Source: Nocardioides aurantiacus (lineage in GTDB: Bacteria > Actinomycetota > Actinomycetes > Propionibacteriales > Nocardioidaceae). Taken from it: a stretch of DNA of 64,000 nucleotides. A program made the translations under genes and the position numbers. The stretch covers positions 3,658,001 to 3,722,000 of the forward strand of contig NZ_RKHO01000001.1 of assembly GCF_003752505.1 (NCBI RefSeq). The letters are read 5' to 3'. The notes below the pieces were generated by a model. The model did no database searches. It worked only from the letters and a program-made list of their open reading frames with translations, and was not told the origin of the DNA. Each line of letters opens with the position of its first letter. Position 1 is the stretch's first letter. This document shows positions 52,527 through 61,807 of this stretch, piece by piece.

Positions 52527-53237
52527 GTGACACCGGACAGCCCTGCCTCCCGCCAGCACGTGCTCGTCGTCGAGGACGACCGCGCGGTCCGGGAGTCGCT
52601 GCGGCGGTCGCTGGAGTTCAACGGCTACCAGGTCTCCACCGCCTCCGACGGCGCCGAGGCGCTGGCCGGGATCAGCGGCACCAACCCCGACGCCGTCGTG
52701 ATGGACGTGATGATGCCGCGCCTGGACGGCCTGGAGACGACCCGCGCGCTGCGCAAGGTCGGCAACAGCGTGCCGATCCTGGTGCTCACCGCCCGCGACG
52801 CCGTGGGTGACCGGGTCGAGGGGCTCGACGCCGGGGCCGACGACTACCTCGCCAAGCCGTTCGCGCTCGAGGAGCTGCTGGCCCGGCTCCGGGCGCTGCT
52901 GCGACGGGTGACGCCGGTGGAGGGCGAGGCCGACGAGACGCTGGCCTTCTCCGACCTCAGCATGGACCTCGCCTCGCGGGAGGTACGCCGCGGCAGTCGC
53001 CTCATCGAGCTGACCCGCACCGAGTTCTCGCTGCTGGAGCTGTTCCTGCGCCGGCCGCGCCGGGTGCTGGAGCGCTCCTTCATCCTCGAGGAGGTGTGGG
53101 GGTTCGACTTCCCCACCACCGCCAACAGCCTCGAGGTCTACGTCGGCTACCTGCGTCGCAAGACCGAGGCCGAGGGGGAGGCCCGGCTGCTGCACACCGT
53201 GCGCGGCGTGGGCTACGTGCTGCGCGAGGCCCCCTGA
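52527..53237 (+). CDS. mprA: Response regulator MprA-like (OmpR family)
   Basis: The 236-residue regulator has a receiver domain with phospho-acceptor Asp60 in [12 protein letters not shown], Thr/Lys switch residues (VLTARD and LAKPF) and an OmpR-type winged helix domain (about residues 135-232: [40 protein letters not shown]). Actinobacterial MprA answers envelope stress and activates pepD and sigma-factor genes. The start GTG 52527 gives the family-like N-terminus. The kinase gene begins 19 bases after its stop. Confidence 0.93.
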   Translation: MTPDSPASRQHVLVVEDDRAVRESLRRSLEFNGYQVSTASDGAEALAGISGTNPDAVVMDVMMPRLDGLETTRALRKVGNSVPILVLTARDAVGDRVEGLDAGADDYLAKPFALEELLARLRALLRRVTPVEGEADETLAFSDLSMDLASREVRRGSRLIELTRTEFSLLELFLRRPRRVLERSFILEEVWGFDFPTTANSLEVYVGYLRRKTEAEGEARLLHTVRGVGYVLREAP

Positions 53238-53256
53238 TGGACGCCGTGATGTCGCG

Positions 53257-54651
53257 ATGAGCTTCCTCGTGCCGCTGCGCTACCGCCGCTCGCTCGCCGG
53301 CCGCGTGACCCTGCTGACCACGATCGCGGTGGGCCTGGCCGTCACGGGGGTGGCGTTCGCGGCGTACGCCACGGTGCGGATGCAGAGCCTGTCCAGCCTC
53401 GACGAGTCGCTGCGCTCCCGGGCCGCGCAGGCCGCGCACACCGACACCCTCGAGGAGCTGCAGCGCCAGCGGGTCCCCGCCTGGGCGCTCGGCGCCGCCG
53501 ACGTGAAGATCCTGTTCCTCGACGCCACCACCGGCAACATGCGCACCACCAACGGTGCGGTCCAGGCCAGCAGGATCTACGGCCCCGAGGCCGACGTGGC
53601 GCTCGGCGAGCGGCCCTGGTCGGCGCGCACGGTGCTCATCGAGTCCGAGCGATACCGCGTCGTCGCGGTGCCGGCCCAGCCGGGCGAGGCGCTCGTGCTC
53701 GCCCAGTCGCTGCAGCCCACCGACCGGATGCTCGACCGGCTGGGCCTGGTGATGCTGCTCTTCGGCATCGCCGGCATGGTCACCGCCGGTCTCGCGGGCT
53801 GGGCGGTGGCGCGCAACGGCCTGCGTCCCGTACGCCGCCTCACCACCGCCGTCGAGCAGATCGCCCGCACCGAGCGGCTCAACCCCATCACCATCGAGGG
53901 CAACGACGAGGTGGCCCGCCTCGCGGTGGCGTTCAACTCGATGCTGACCGCGCTGTCGGCCTCCCAGACGCGTCAGCGCCAGCTCGTCGCCGACGCCGGC
54001 CACGAGCTGCGGACCCCGCTGACCTCGCTGCGCACCAACCTCGACCTGCTGGCCCAGGCCGACGCCAGCACCCACCTGTCGGCGGAGTCGCGGGCGGAGC
54101 TGCTGGCCGACGTACGCGCCCAGATCGCCGAGATGACCACCCTGATCGGCGACCTCACCGAGCTCGCCCGCGAGGACCCCGCCACCCCCGCGGTGGAGCC
54201 GGTCGAGCTGGCGGCCGTGGTCGGTCAGGCCGTCACACGCGTACGCCGCCGCACCACCACCGTCGCCTTCGACGTCCGCACCCAGCCCTGGTGGGTCACC
54301 GGCGACGCCGCTGCCCTGGAGCGCGCCATCACGAACCTGCTCGACAACGCCGCCAAGTGGAGCCCGCCGGGCGGCACCGTGAGCGTCGAGCTGCACGAGG
54401 GCACCGTGATGGTCGCCGACCAGGGCCGCGGCATCTCCGCGGGCGACCTGCCCCACGTCTTCGAGCGCTTCTACCGCTCGGCGGAGTCGCGCACCATGCC
54501 CGGCTCCGGGCTCGGCCTGTCCATCGTCAAGGCGGTCGCGGACCGCCACGGCGGCGCGGTCACCGCCGGCACCGCGCCCGACGGCGGCGCCGCGTTCTGG
54601 TTCAGCGTGCCCGGCACCATGGCCCCGCCCGAGGTCTTGGCGCGGTCGTAG
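53257..54651 (+). CDS. mprB: Sensor histidine kinase MprB-like
   Basis: This 464-residue membrane kinase has two transmembrane helices (about residues 15-38 and 160-182) around an extracytoplasmic sensor of about 120 residues, a HAMP domain (LRPVRRLTTAVEQIARTERL), a HisKA segment with His249 in DAGHELRTPLTSLR, and an ATPase domain with NLLDNAAKWSPPGG, DQGRGI and GSGLGLSIVKAVADRHGG. It phosphorylates MprA in response to cell-envelope damage. The next gene, a PepD-like protease, is 45 bases downstream. Confidence 0.94.
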   Translation: MSFLVPLRYRRSLAGRVTLLTTIAVGLAVTGVAFAAYATVRMQSLSSLDESLRSRAAQAAHTDTLEELQRQRVPAWALGAADVKILFLDATTGNMRTTNGAVQASRIYGPEADVALGERPWSARTVLIESERYRVVAVPAQPGEALVLAQSLQPTDRMLDRLGLVMLLFGIAGMVTAGLAGWAVARNGLRPVRRLTTAVEQIARTERLNPITIEGNDEVARLAVAFNSMLTALSASQTRQRQLVADAGHELRTPLTSLRTNLDLLAQADASTHLSAESRAELLADVRAQIAEMTTLIGDLTELAREDPATPAVEPVELAAVVGQAVTRVRRRTTTVAFDVRTQPWWVTGDAAALERAITNLLDNAAKWSPPGGTVSVELHEGTVMVADQGRGISAGDLPHVFERFYRSAESRTMPGSGLGLSIVKAVADRHGGAVTAGTAPDGGAAFWFSVPGTMAPPEVLARS

Positions 54652-54695
54652 GGGGTTCCAAGCGCCCTCTCAGGGAGGCCACCCAGACTGGAGCC

Positions 54696-56075
54696 ATGAC
54701 CGAGCAGAACCCGCCCCAGGACCCCTACCAGCCCTCCGGGCCCCAGGGCCCCCGCGCTCCCCAGGACGGCGACGAGCACACGCGCCCGCTGCCGCCCCAC
54801 CAGCCCGCTCCGCAGGGCCCCCCGGGGTCGCAGGGCTACTCCGAGCCGCCGATCTGGCAGGGCTCCTACCCGCCGCCCCCGCAGGACCCCTACGCTTCGC
54901 CCGCGCTGGCGACCGTGCCTCCGCGGGCCCGCGGCCGGAAGTACGCCGCGGCCCTGCTCGTGGGCGCGCTGCTCGTCGGTGGCGGCGCCGGTGTCGGCGG
55001 GGCGGCGCTGTACGACGCGGTGACCGAGGACGGCGCCACCGGCGCGACCACCAGCGGCGGCGTCGAGGCGACCAAGACCGCGGTCGTCGAGGACGGCACC
55101 GTCGAGAAGGTGTCCTCGGCCGTGCTCCCCTCGGTCGTCAAGGTCAACGTCTCCAGCTCCGAGGGCGCGGGCTCCGGCTCGGGCATCGTGCTGAGCAAGG
55201 ACGGCGAGATCCTGACCAACAACCACGTGGTCGCCGGTGCGGGCGAGGGCGGCGACATCTCCGTCAGCCTCAACGACGGCACCACGCTCCAGGCCACCGT
55301 CGTGGGCACCGACCCGCTGGTCGACATCGCGGTGATCAAGGCCCGGGGTGCGACCGACCTCACGCCGGCCTCGATCGGCAAGTCCGGCGACCTCTCGGTC
55401 GGCCAGTCCGTGGTGGCCATCGGCTCGCCGTTCGGGCTCAACGCCACGGTCACCTCGGGCATCGTCTCCGCGCTCAACCGCCCGGTCTCCGTCGGCACCG
55501 ACGAGACCTCGCAGCAGGGACAGTCCACGACGTACCCCGCTATCCAGACCGACGCGGCCATCAACCCCGGCAACTCCGGCGGCCCGCTGGTCGACCTGTC
55601 CGGTCGCGTGGTCGGCATCAACTCCTCGATCCGCACCTCCAGCAGCAGCAGCCTCAGCGGCGGGCAGGGCGGCTCGATCGGGCTGGGCTTCGCGATCCCG
55701 ATGGACGAGGTGCTCCCCATCGTCAACCAGATCCTCGACGGTGACACCCCGACCCACGCCCGCCTGGGCGTCTCGGTCGGCGACACCAACCAGGGGGGCC
55801 AGGGCGGCCAGGGCGGCGGCCAGGCCGGTCAGCCCAGCCAGGGCGCGCTGGTCAGCGAGGTCGAGGACGGTGGCGCGGCCGACTCCGCCGGGCTCCGCGA
55901 CGGCGACGTCATCACCAAGGTCGACGACGAGGTCATCGACGGGTCCGAGTCGCTCGTGGCCACCATCCGCGGCCACCGTCCCGGCGACGACGTCACCATC
56001 ACCTACGTCCGCGACGGCAGGACGGCCACCACCCGGGCCGACCTGGGGTCGGACGCCGGCACCCCGGCCTCCTGA
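54696..56075 (+). CDS. pepD: HtrA/PepD-like serine protease with PDZ domain
   Basis: The 459-residue membrane-anchored protease has a Pro/Gln-rich cytoplasmic N-terminus (about residues 1-80), one transmembrane helix (about residues 84-108), a trypsin-like domain with triad His177 (NNHVV), Asp210 (DPLVDIAV) and Ser294 (GNSGGP), and a C-terminal PDZ domain (GVSVGDTNQGGQ onward, with a Gly/Gln-rich insert of about 20 residues). It removes damaged exported proteins. The mprA-mprB-pepD order is conserved in mycobacteria, where MprAB activates pepD. A long cruciform-like terminator follows. Confidence 0.95.
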   Translation: MTEQNPPQDPYQPSGPQGPRAPQDGDEHTRPLPPHQPAPQGPPGSQGYSEPPIWQGSYPPPPQDPYASPALATVPPRARGRKYAAALLVGALLVGGGAGVGGAALYDAVTEDGATGATTSGGVEATKTAVVEDGTVEKVSSAVLPSVVKVNVSSSEGAGSGSGIVLSKDGEILTNNHVVAGAGEGGDISVSLNDGTTLQATVVGTDPLVDIAVIKARGATDLTPASIGKSGDLSVGQSVVAIGSPFGLNATVTSGIVSALNRPVSVGTDETSQQGQSTTYPAIQTDAAINPGNSGGPLVDLSGRVVGINSSIRTSSSSSLSGGQGGSIGLGFAIPMDEVLPIVNQILDGDTPTHARLGVSVGDTNQGGQGGQGGGQAGQPSQGALVSEVEDGGAADSAGLRDGDVITKVDDEVIDGSESLVATIRGHRPGDDVTITYVRDGRTATTRADLGSDAGTPAS

Positions 56076-56083
56076 CCCACCCG

Positions 56084-56159
56084 GCACGGCCCCGCCACGG
56101 CGGTGGGGCGCCCGAGAACCCGAGAGCTCGGGCGTCCCTCCCCCCTGGCGGGGCCGTGC
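56084..56159. terminator. Nested bidirectional terminator between pepD and the anthranilate-synthase-like gene
   Basis: An outer 14-bp perfect stem (GCACGGCCCCGCCA at 56084-56097 with TGGCGGGGCCGTGC at 56146-56159) encloses an inner 8-bp stem (CGCCCGAG at 56109 with CTCGGGCG at 56127). Both convergent genes end within 35 bases of it. Confidence 0.75.
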
Positions 56160-56189
56160 TGCTGCGTGGGTGGCGGGGGCCGGCGACCC

Positions 56190-58082
56190 TCAGCCGTCGA
56201 GGAGGTCGAGCAGCAGCCGCCGCAGCAGCGCGAAGCCGTTCTCGGTGAGGATCGACTCGGCGTGGAACTGCACGCCGCGGAAGTGCGGGCCCTCGACCTG
56301 GTGGACGTCGCCGGTCTCGGCGTCGGCCTGCACGCTCACGCCGCTGGGCAGCGCGTCACCCGCCCGGGCCACGAAGGTGTTGTAGAACCCCACCGGCTCG
56401 GTCCGGCCGTCGAGCTCGACCCGCGACTGCGTGCCCTGGAAGACGATATCCTTGAAGGCCAGGTCGAGACCGAGCACGTCGCACAGCACCTGGTGGCCGA
56501 GGCAGACCGCGAGGAAGGGCTGCTCGGCCTCGAGCAGGTCGGCGACCGCGGTCCGGTACGCCGCGATCTTGGGGTGGTCGTGCTCGCGCGGGTCGCCCGG
56601 TCCGGGGCCGACGACGACGAGGTCGGCACCGTCGAACGCGCCGGCTGCGTACTCCTCGTGGCGCACGACGGTCGAGTCCATCCCGAGCACGGAGAACACG
56701 TGGGCGAGCATGTTCACGAAGTCGTCCTCGCCGTGGAGGATGACGATCTTCTTCCCCTGCAGCGAGGGGGCCGCGTCGGCGCCGGACTGGTCGGTGAGCC
56801 AGAACTTCGCGAGCCGCTGGTTGCGCGAGCCCAGCGCGATCAGGACGTCCTCGTCGGCGATCAGGTCGGCGACGTCGGTGGGCGTCGCGGTCGCGCCGGG
56901 GGCCAGGCCGAAGGCCGACAGGATGCCGCCCGCCTTGGCGTGGGTCTCGGCGACCTCGTAGTCGGGCTCGGAGTCGCGCACCAGCGTCGCGCCGGCGGTG
57001 ACCTTGAGGTGCCCGTCGGCGCTGACGTCGGCGGTGCGGATCACGATCGGGCTGTCCGCGGTGGGGGCGCCCTCCTCGTCGCGGCCGAGCAGGGCGAGGG
57101 CGCCGGCGTAGTAGCCGCGCCCCTCGGACTCGTAGCGCTGGATCAGCCGGCAGGCGTTCTCCACGGGGGCACCGGTGACGGTGGCGGCGAACATCGTGTC
57201 GCGCAGCACGTCGCGCACGTCGGACCGGGTGCGCCCGGCGAGGAGGTACTCGGTGTGCACGAGGTGGGTCATCGGCTTGAGGAACGGTCCGAGCACCTGG
57301 CCACCCTCGTGGCAGATGTCGCACATCATCTTCAGCTCCTCGTCGACGACCATGAAGAGCTCGAAGACCTCCTTCTCGTCGGCGAGGAACTCCATCAGGC
57401 GTGGCTTCAGCTCGCTCGGCTCGTGGCCGCCGAGCCGGAAGGTGCCCGAGATGGGGTTCATCCGCACGTCGCCGCCGTGCACGCTGACGTGCCGCTCGGG
57501 CGAGGCGCCGATGAGGAACCGCTCGCCGGTCCAGAAGCAGTAGGTCCAGTAGGCGCCGCGCTCGCGGGTCAGCAGTCGCGCCAGCACGCCGAGGGCCTGG
57601 CGGGCGTCCCAGTCCTTGAGCTTGGCGCGGTAGTGGCGGCCGACGACGAGGTTGGCCCCCTCGCCCCGGCCGATCTCGTCGCGGATGATCTGCTCGACGA
57701 CCGCGGCGTAGTCGGCGTCGCTGGTCTCGAAGCCGCCGGTGTCGTCGTACGCCAGGTCGACCTCGGGCAGCACCGCCAGCAGCTCCTCCAGCGGCACCTC
57801 GCGCTCGGTCGCGATGTCGACCACGGCCAGGGGCGCGCCGTCGTCGTGCGCCACGAACCCACGCTCGGCGACCTGCCGGAACGGCACCGCCACCAGCCGG
57901 TCGAAGCGACGGCCGTCCTCGGGGACCCCCTCCTCGAGCGGGATGTCGCGCAGCGTCGCGAGGTGGCTCACCGGCCCACCGACGAGGGTGACCGTCGGGG
58001 AGTCGCGCAGCCGCACCGCGGCCCACGCCTCGTGCCCCATCAGCTCCTCGAGAGCGGACCGGGCGTCGAGCGGGGCAGACAT
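56190..58082 (-). CDS. Fused anthranilate/ADIC synthase (TrpE-TrpG fusion, PhzE-like)
   Basis: The 630-residue protein fuses a chorismate-utilising domain (about residues 1-420, with MNPISGTFRLGGHEPSE and TVTGAPVENACRLIQRYE) to a class I glutamine amidotransferase (about residues 435-630, nucleophile Cys in LAVCLGHQVLCD, and FHAES with His and Glu). The domain order and MNPISGT motif favour the PhzE/ADIC-synthase or secondary-metabolism anthranilate-synthase branch over primary TrpE. No trp or phz neighbours are present, so the product may be anthranilate. ATG 58082 gives the expected start; an ATG-led frame from 58175 is a GC extension. Confidence 0.87.
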   Translation of the reverse strand: MSAPLDARSALEELMGHEAWAAVRLRDSPTVTLVGGPVSHLATLRDIPLEEGVPEDGRRFDRLVAVPFRQVAERGFVAHDDGAPLAVVDIATEREVPLEELLAVLPEVDLAYDDTGGFETSDADYAAVVEQIIRDEIGRGEGANLVVGRHYRAKLKDWDARQALGVLARLLTRERGAYWTYCFWTGERFLIGASPERHVSVHGGDVRMNPISGTFRLGGHEPSELKPRLMEFLADEKEVFELFMVVDEELKMMCDICHEGGQVLGPFLKPMTHLVHTEYLLAGRTRSDVRDVLRDTMFAATVTGAPVENACRLIQRYESEGRGYYAGALALLGRDEEGAPTADSPIVIRTADVSADGHLKVTAGATLVRDSEPDYEVAETHAKAGGILSAFGLAPGATATPTDVADLIADEDVLIALGSRNQRLAKFWLTDQSGADAAPSLQGKKIVILHGEDDFVNMLAHVFSVLGMDSTVVRHEEYAAGAFDGADLVVVGPGPGDPREHDHPKIAAYRTAVADLLEAEQPFLAVCLGHQVLCDVLGLDLAFKDIVFQGTQSRVELDGRTEPVGFYNTFVARAGDALPSGVSVQADAETGDVHQVEGPHFRGVQFHAESILTENGFALLRRLLLDLLDG

Positions 58083-58137
58083 GGCCCGAACGCTACCCGT
58101 ACGCCGACCGGGCACTCGTGCTGAGTCCAGGGCCGGG

Positions 58138-60270
58138 TCAGGGGGTGGTGAGGGTGACCATGCGCTGGGTGGCACGGGTGTAGACGACGTAGAGGGTGGC
58201 GCGGCCGGTGGGGGCCTCGTCCTCGATCTCCTGGGGCTGCACGACGACGATGCCGTCGAACTCCAGGCCCTTGGTGTCCAGCCCCGGGAGCACGACGATG
58301 CGCGACTCGGGCGTGCCGGTCTCGTCGGCGAACTCGCCCCACGAGGACACCCAGCGGGTCACCTCGCCGAGGCGGGCGACCGGCACGACGATGCCGACCG
58401 TGCCCTCGAGCGAGCCGGCCAGCTCGGTGAGGTGCTGGTGGACGGCCGCCTCGAGGTCGTCGACGGTGAGCTCGGCGGGCGCGACGCCGGTCGAGCGGAC
58501 GGCGTCGGGCAGGTCGGCGTCGAGGCCGACCCGCTCGGCGTACGCCGCGGCGAAGTCGTAGATCTCCGAGGAGTTGCGGTAGTTGGTCGAGAGGTGGAAC
58601 TCGTGGACCTGCTTGTCGCCGAGCGCCTCGGCGCGGGCGCGGCGGGCCTCGGCGGGCACCGGCCACGACGACTGCGCGGCGTCGCCGACGATCGTCCAGG
58701 TGGCGGTGCGGCCGCGACGGCCGAGCATCCGCCACTGCATCGGGGTGAGGTCCTGCGCCTCGTCGACGAGCACGTGGGCGAAGCCGTCGTCCTCGACGCG
58801 GTGGGTGGGCGGGGTCCAGCCGCGGGGGCCGGCGTACTCCCGGTCGGAGGCGGTGGTGACCTCGACCAGCGAGGAGTCCTCGGCGCTGAGCCACTCGTCG
58901 TCGACCGAGCCGGTGTTGACCAGCGGCGGGTCGCCGAGCAGGTAGCGCAGCTCGTCGAGGAGCGCGACGTCCTCGACGCTGAGCGTCTCGCCCCACGACT
59001 TGGCCAGGAGGCGCACGGCCTCGTCGTCGAGCACGCCCTCGCTGACGCGGGCCAGCAGGTCGGGGTCGCGCAGCCAGCCGAGCACGGTCGGGGCGTCGAG
59101 CACGGGCCACCAGGCGGCGGCGAACTCCAGGAAGTCGTCGCGGGTGCGCAGCTCCTCGGAGAAGTCCTCCTTGGTCCGCTCCCGGCCGCGCTCGGAGCGC
59201 ACCTGCCGCCACAGCGCGTCGATCAGCGTCGAGGCGACCTTGGTGGTGGAGCGGTTGCGCAGCCCCATCGAGAGCAGCTGCCGGCGGATCGCGCCCAGCT
59301 CGCGCCGGCCGAGGACGAGGTTGTCGTCGCGGTAGAAGACGCGGTACTCGCCGGGGCCGTCGGGCACCGCCTGGCGCGCCGTACGACGGAGCACCTCGGC
59401 CATCGACGCGGACCCCTTGACCTCGGCGACGGCCGGGTCGTCACGACGCGACGCCTTGACGCCGTCGACGACCTCGCCGAGCGAGCGCAGCGCCACGGCG
59501 GTCTCGCCGAGCGAGGGCAGCACCCGCTCGATGTAGCGCATGAACACGCCGGACGGGCCGACGACGAGCACGCCGCCGCGCTCGTAGCGGCGCCGGTCGG
59601 CGTAGAGGAGGTAGGCCGCGCGGTGCAGCGCCACGACCGTCTTGCCGGTGCCCGGGCCGCCGGAGATCGACACGACGCCCTTCTGCGGCGCCCGGATCGC
59701 CTTGTCCTGCTCGGCCTGGATGGTGGCGACGATCGAGTGCATCGATCGGTCGCGGGCACGGGACAGCTGGGCCAGCAGCGCGCCCTCACCGACGATCTCG
59801 AGGTCGGTCTCGGCCTCGGCGTCGAGCAGGTCGTCCTCGACGCCGAGCACGGTGACGCCGCGCGAGCGCAGGATGCGGCGGCGCACGACGCCCTGGGGGT
59901 CGTGCTGCGTGGCCTGGTAGAACACCGCGGCGGCCGGGGCGCGCCAGTCGATCAGCAGGGTGTCGTAGTCGTCGTCGCGCAGCCCGATGCGGCCGATGTA
60001 GCGCGGGGGGACGTCGCGCTCGGGGCGCAGGTCGAGCCGGCCGAAGACGAGGCCCTCGTGGGCGGCGTCGAGCGTGGCCATCCGGCGGGCCGCCTGGTAG
60101 ACCATCGCGTCGCGCTCGACGAGGCCGCCCTCGTTGCCGATGCGCCCCCGCTCGAGGCCCTCCTTGGCGAGCTCCTGGGCCGAGGCCGCCGCCTTCTCGA
60201 GCTGCGCGTAGACGGTGTCGACGTACGCCTGCTCCTGCGCGACCTCGCGCGCGGCCACGTCACTGCTCAA
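58138..60270 (-). CDS. HelD-like RNA polymerase recycling ATPase
   Basis: The 710-residue protein belongs to the UvrD/Rep superfamily: an N-terminal coiled-coil arm (about residues 5-65), Walker A GGPGTGKTVVALHRAAYLLY (about residues 205-225), Walker B VLVDEAQDLTPMQWRML, and motifs TNYRNSSEIYDFA and TLYVVYTRATQRM. The arm and the split 1A domain match actinobacterial HelD, which pulls RNA polymerase off DNA and can affect rifampicin tolerance. It starts at TTG 60270, supported by GGAGG seven bases ahead; no ATG is available in frame nearby. Confidence 0.9.
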   Translation of the reverse strand: MSSDVAAREVAQEQAYVDTVYAQLEKAAASAQELAKEGLERGRIGNEGGLVERDAMVYQAARRMATLDAAHEGLVFGRLDLRPERDVPPRYIGRIGLRDDDYDTLLIDWRAPAAAVFYQATQHDPQGVVRRRILRSRGVTVLGVEDDLLDAEAETDLEIVGEGALLAQLSRARDRSMHSIVATIQAEQDKAIRAPQKGVVSISGGPGTGKTVVALHRAAYLLYADRRRYERGGVLVVGPSGVFMRYIERVLPSLGETAVALRSLGEVVDGVKASRRDDPAVAEVKGSASMAEVLRRTARQAVPDGPGEYRVFYRDDNLVLGRRELGAIRRQLLSMGLRNRSTTKVASTLIDALWRQVRSERGRERTKEDFSEELRTRDDFLEFAAAWWPVLDAPTVLGWLRDPDLLARVSEGVLDDEAVRLLAKSWGETLSVEDVALLDELRYLLGDPPLVNTGSVDDEWLSAEDSSLVEVTTASDREYAGPRGWTPPTHRVEDDGFAHVLVDEAQDLTPMQWRMLGRRGRTATWTIVGDAAQSSWPVPAEARRARAEALGDKQVHEFHLSTNYRNSSEIYDFAAAYAERVGLDADLPDAVRSTGVAPAELTVDDLEAAVHQHLTELAGSLEGTVGIVVPVARLGEVTRWVSSWGEFADETGTPESRIVVLPGLDTKGLEFDGIVVVQPQEIEDEAPTGRATLYVVYTRATQRMVTLTTP

Positions 60271-60364
60271 CGCGGTGCCTCCATCGACCTGATCCTGCCC
60301 GGGGAAGCGACAACTCTACTCGGGGCGGGTCCCGCGCGCGGCGGTCGGGCCGAGGTTTCGAGAC

Positions 60365-61807
60365 TCACGCCAGGTCGTGCACGAACTCCCCGAGCTGGGT
60401 GAGGTTGCGGCACTCGACCATGGCGGCGATCCGGCCGTACTCGCTCGCCGCGGAGTCGCCCGTGTCCCAGTTGCGGACGTGCTCGGGGTTGAGCCACCAG
60501 GTGTGCCGCGCGGCGTGCACCAGGTCGCGGAAGACCGGCAGCGCGAGGTCACCGTGGTTGGACCGCGCGTCGCCCAGGACGAGCAGGTTGGTGCGCGGCC
60601 CGAGGGCGTCTGGGTGCTGCTCGGCGAAGCGGGTGAACGCCCGGCCGTAGCTGGTGCGGCCCCACAGGCTCGCGTGGCGCGCGCTCGCCGCGAGGTCGGC
60701 CAGCACCGTCGCGGGATCGGCGCCGGGGACGAACCGGTCGGTCACCTCGTGGACCTCGTCGACGAAGGTGAACGCGCGGACGCGGTTGAACTGCTCGCGC
60801 AGCGCGAAGACCAGCATCAGCGTGAACCCCGCGAACCCGGCCACCGAGCCGCTGACGTCGCACAGCACGACGAGGTCGGGGCGCCCCGGCCGGCGGGGAC
60901 GGTGGTGCGTCTCCAGGGGCACCCCGCCGCTGCTCATCGAGGCCCGCACCGTGCGGCGGAAGTCGAGCGGGCCGCGGTGGCGCTGGTGCTGCTCGCGGTT
61001 GAGCCGGGTCGCCAGCCGTCGGGCCAGCGGCTGGATCTCGCGGCGCATCAGCTCGAGGTCGGCGCGACGGGCCGAGCCGAAGTCGATCTGCTCCACCGCC
61101 TGGCGCACGGTGTGGCGGGCGACGTGCTGAGGCCCGCGCACCTCGGCCGCGCGGCGGCGTACGTCGGTCTCGACGAGGTCCTCGAACGCCCGCGCCTGCG
61201 CCTCGACGAGCCGGCGCAGCGACAGGTCCTCGTCGGGGTTGCTCATCCCGAGCGCGGCGAGGGCCCGGGCCACGAGCTCGCCGGGAGAGACCCGGTTGCT
61301 CACGTTGTACGCCGACCAGCGCTGCTCCCCCGGTCCGCGGCCCCGGATCCGGCCGAACCGCTGCACCCCCTCCCGGGCCAGCACCGCCAGCGCGTCGGGG
61401 TCGCCCAGCGCCATCGCGGTCGCCAGCGCCTCCCGGAAGTCGGCCAGGGCCTGGGGACCGTCGTCGAGGGGGGTGGGGTCAGCGGGCCCGTCGTCGGGTA
61501 GTCCGAGACGTTCGGCACCCTCCTGACCCCCCTCAGGGGTGCCAAACGTCTCGGAGTACCCCGACGTGGGGTCGGAGCCGTCCCCCACCAACGCCGGCCA
61601 GTAGAGGTCGAAGACCTGGTCGAAGGAGGGGCGGTGGGACTGGCGGGTGAGGAGCGTCGCGGAGTACGCCGCCCGCAGCGTCTCGCGCTCGTGCAGGCCG
61701 AGCGCCTCGATGGCGCGCACGGCGTCCAGCCCCTCGGACAGCGCCACCGGGAGGCCGGCGTCGCGCAGTGCCCGGAGGAAGGCGAGGTGGCGGTCGAGGA
61801 GGGTCAT
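60365..61807 (-). CDS. CoxE-like VWA-domain protein
   Basis: The 480-residue protein has an N-terminal helical domain (LDRHLAFLRALRDAGLPVALSEG, about residues 3-26), a variable acidic linker (about residues 80-125) and a C-terminal von Willebrand A domain with the MIDAS motif DVSGSVAG (about residue 320) and later Thr/Asp residues. CoxE-like proteins act with MoxR/CoxD AAA ATPases to insert metals or mature partner enzymes. Start ATG 61807 overlaps the ATPase stop (ATGA). A 75-base inverted repeat lies within the linker-coding part, an unusual feature. Confidence 0.9.
   Translation of the reverse strand: MTLLDRHLAFLRALRDAGLPVALSEGLDAVRAIEALGLHERETLRAAYSATLLTRQSHRPSFDQVFDLYWPALVGDGSDPTSGYSETFGTPEGGQEGAERLGLPDDGPADPTPLDDGPQALADFREALATAMALGDPDALAVLAREGVQRFGRIRGRGPGEQRWSAYNVSNRVSPGELVARALAALGMSNPDEDLSLRRLVEAQARAFEDLVETDVRRRAAEVRGPQHVARHTVRQAVEQIDFGSARRADLELMRREIQPLARRLATRLNREQHQRHRGPLDFRRTVRASMSSGGVPLETHHRPRRPGRPDLVVLCDVSGSVAGFAGFTLMLVFALREQFNRVRAFTFVDEVHEVTDRFVPGADPATVLADLAASARHASLWGRTSYGRAFTRFAEQHPDALGPRTNLLVLGDARSNHGDLALPVFRDLVHAARHTWWLNPEHVRNWDTGDSAASEYGRIAAMVECRNLTQLGEFVHDLA
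61492..61566. repeat. Near-perfect 75-base inverted repeat inside the VWA gene
   Basis: The left arm 61492-61520 and right arm 61537-61566 pair with two mismatches and one bulge, around a 16-base loop. The core word is CCGAGACGTT(C/T)GGCACCC. It encodes about residues 81-106 of the VWA protein (around YSETFGTPEGG and AERLGLPDDG), in a region of low conservation between domains. It is unlike random codon choice and resembles an inserted palindromic repeat that has been kept in frame. Confidence 0.8.

Noticed and set aside
48594-53195. Very long minus-strand open frame (about 1530 codons) across the sigma factor, kinase-like and regulator genes
   Set aside because: It is antisense to well-supported genes, is Arg/Gly/Ala-rich without domains, and arises from high-GC third-position bias.
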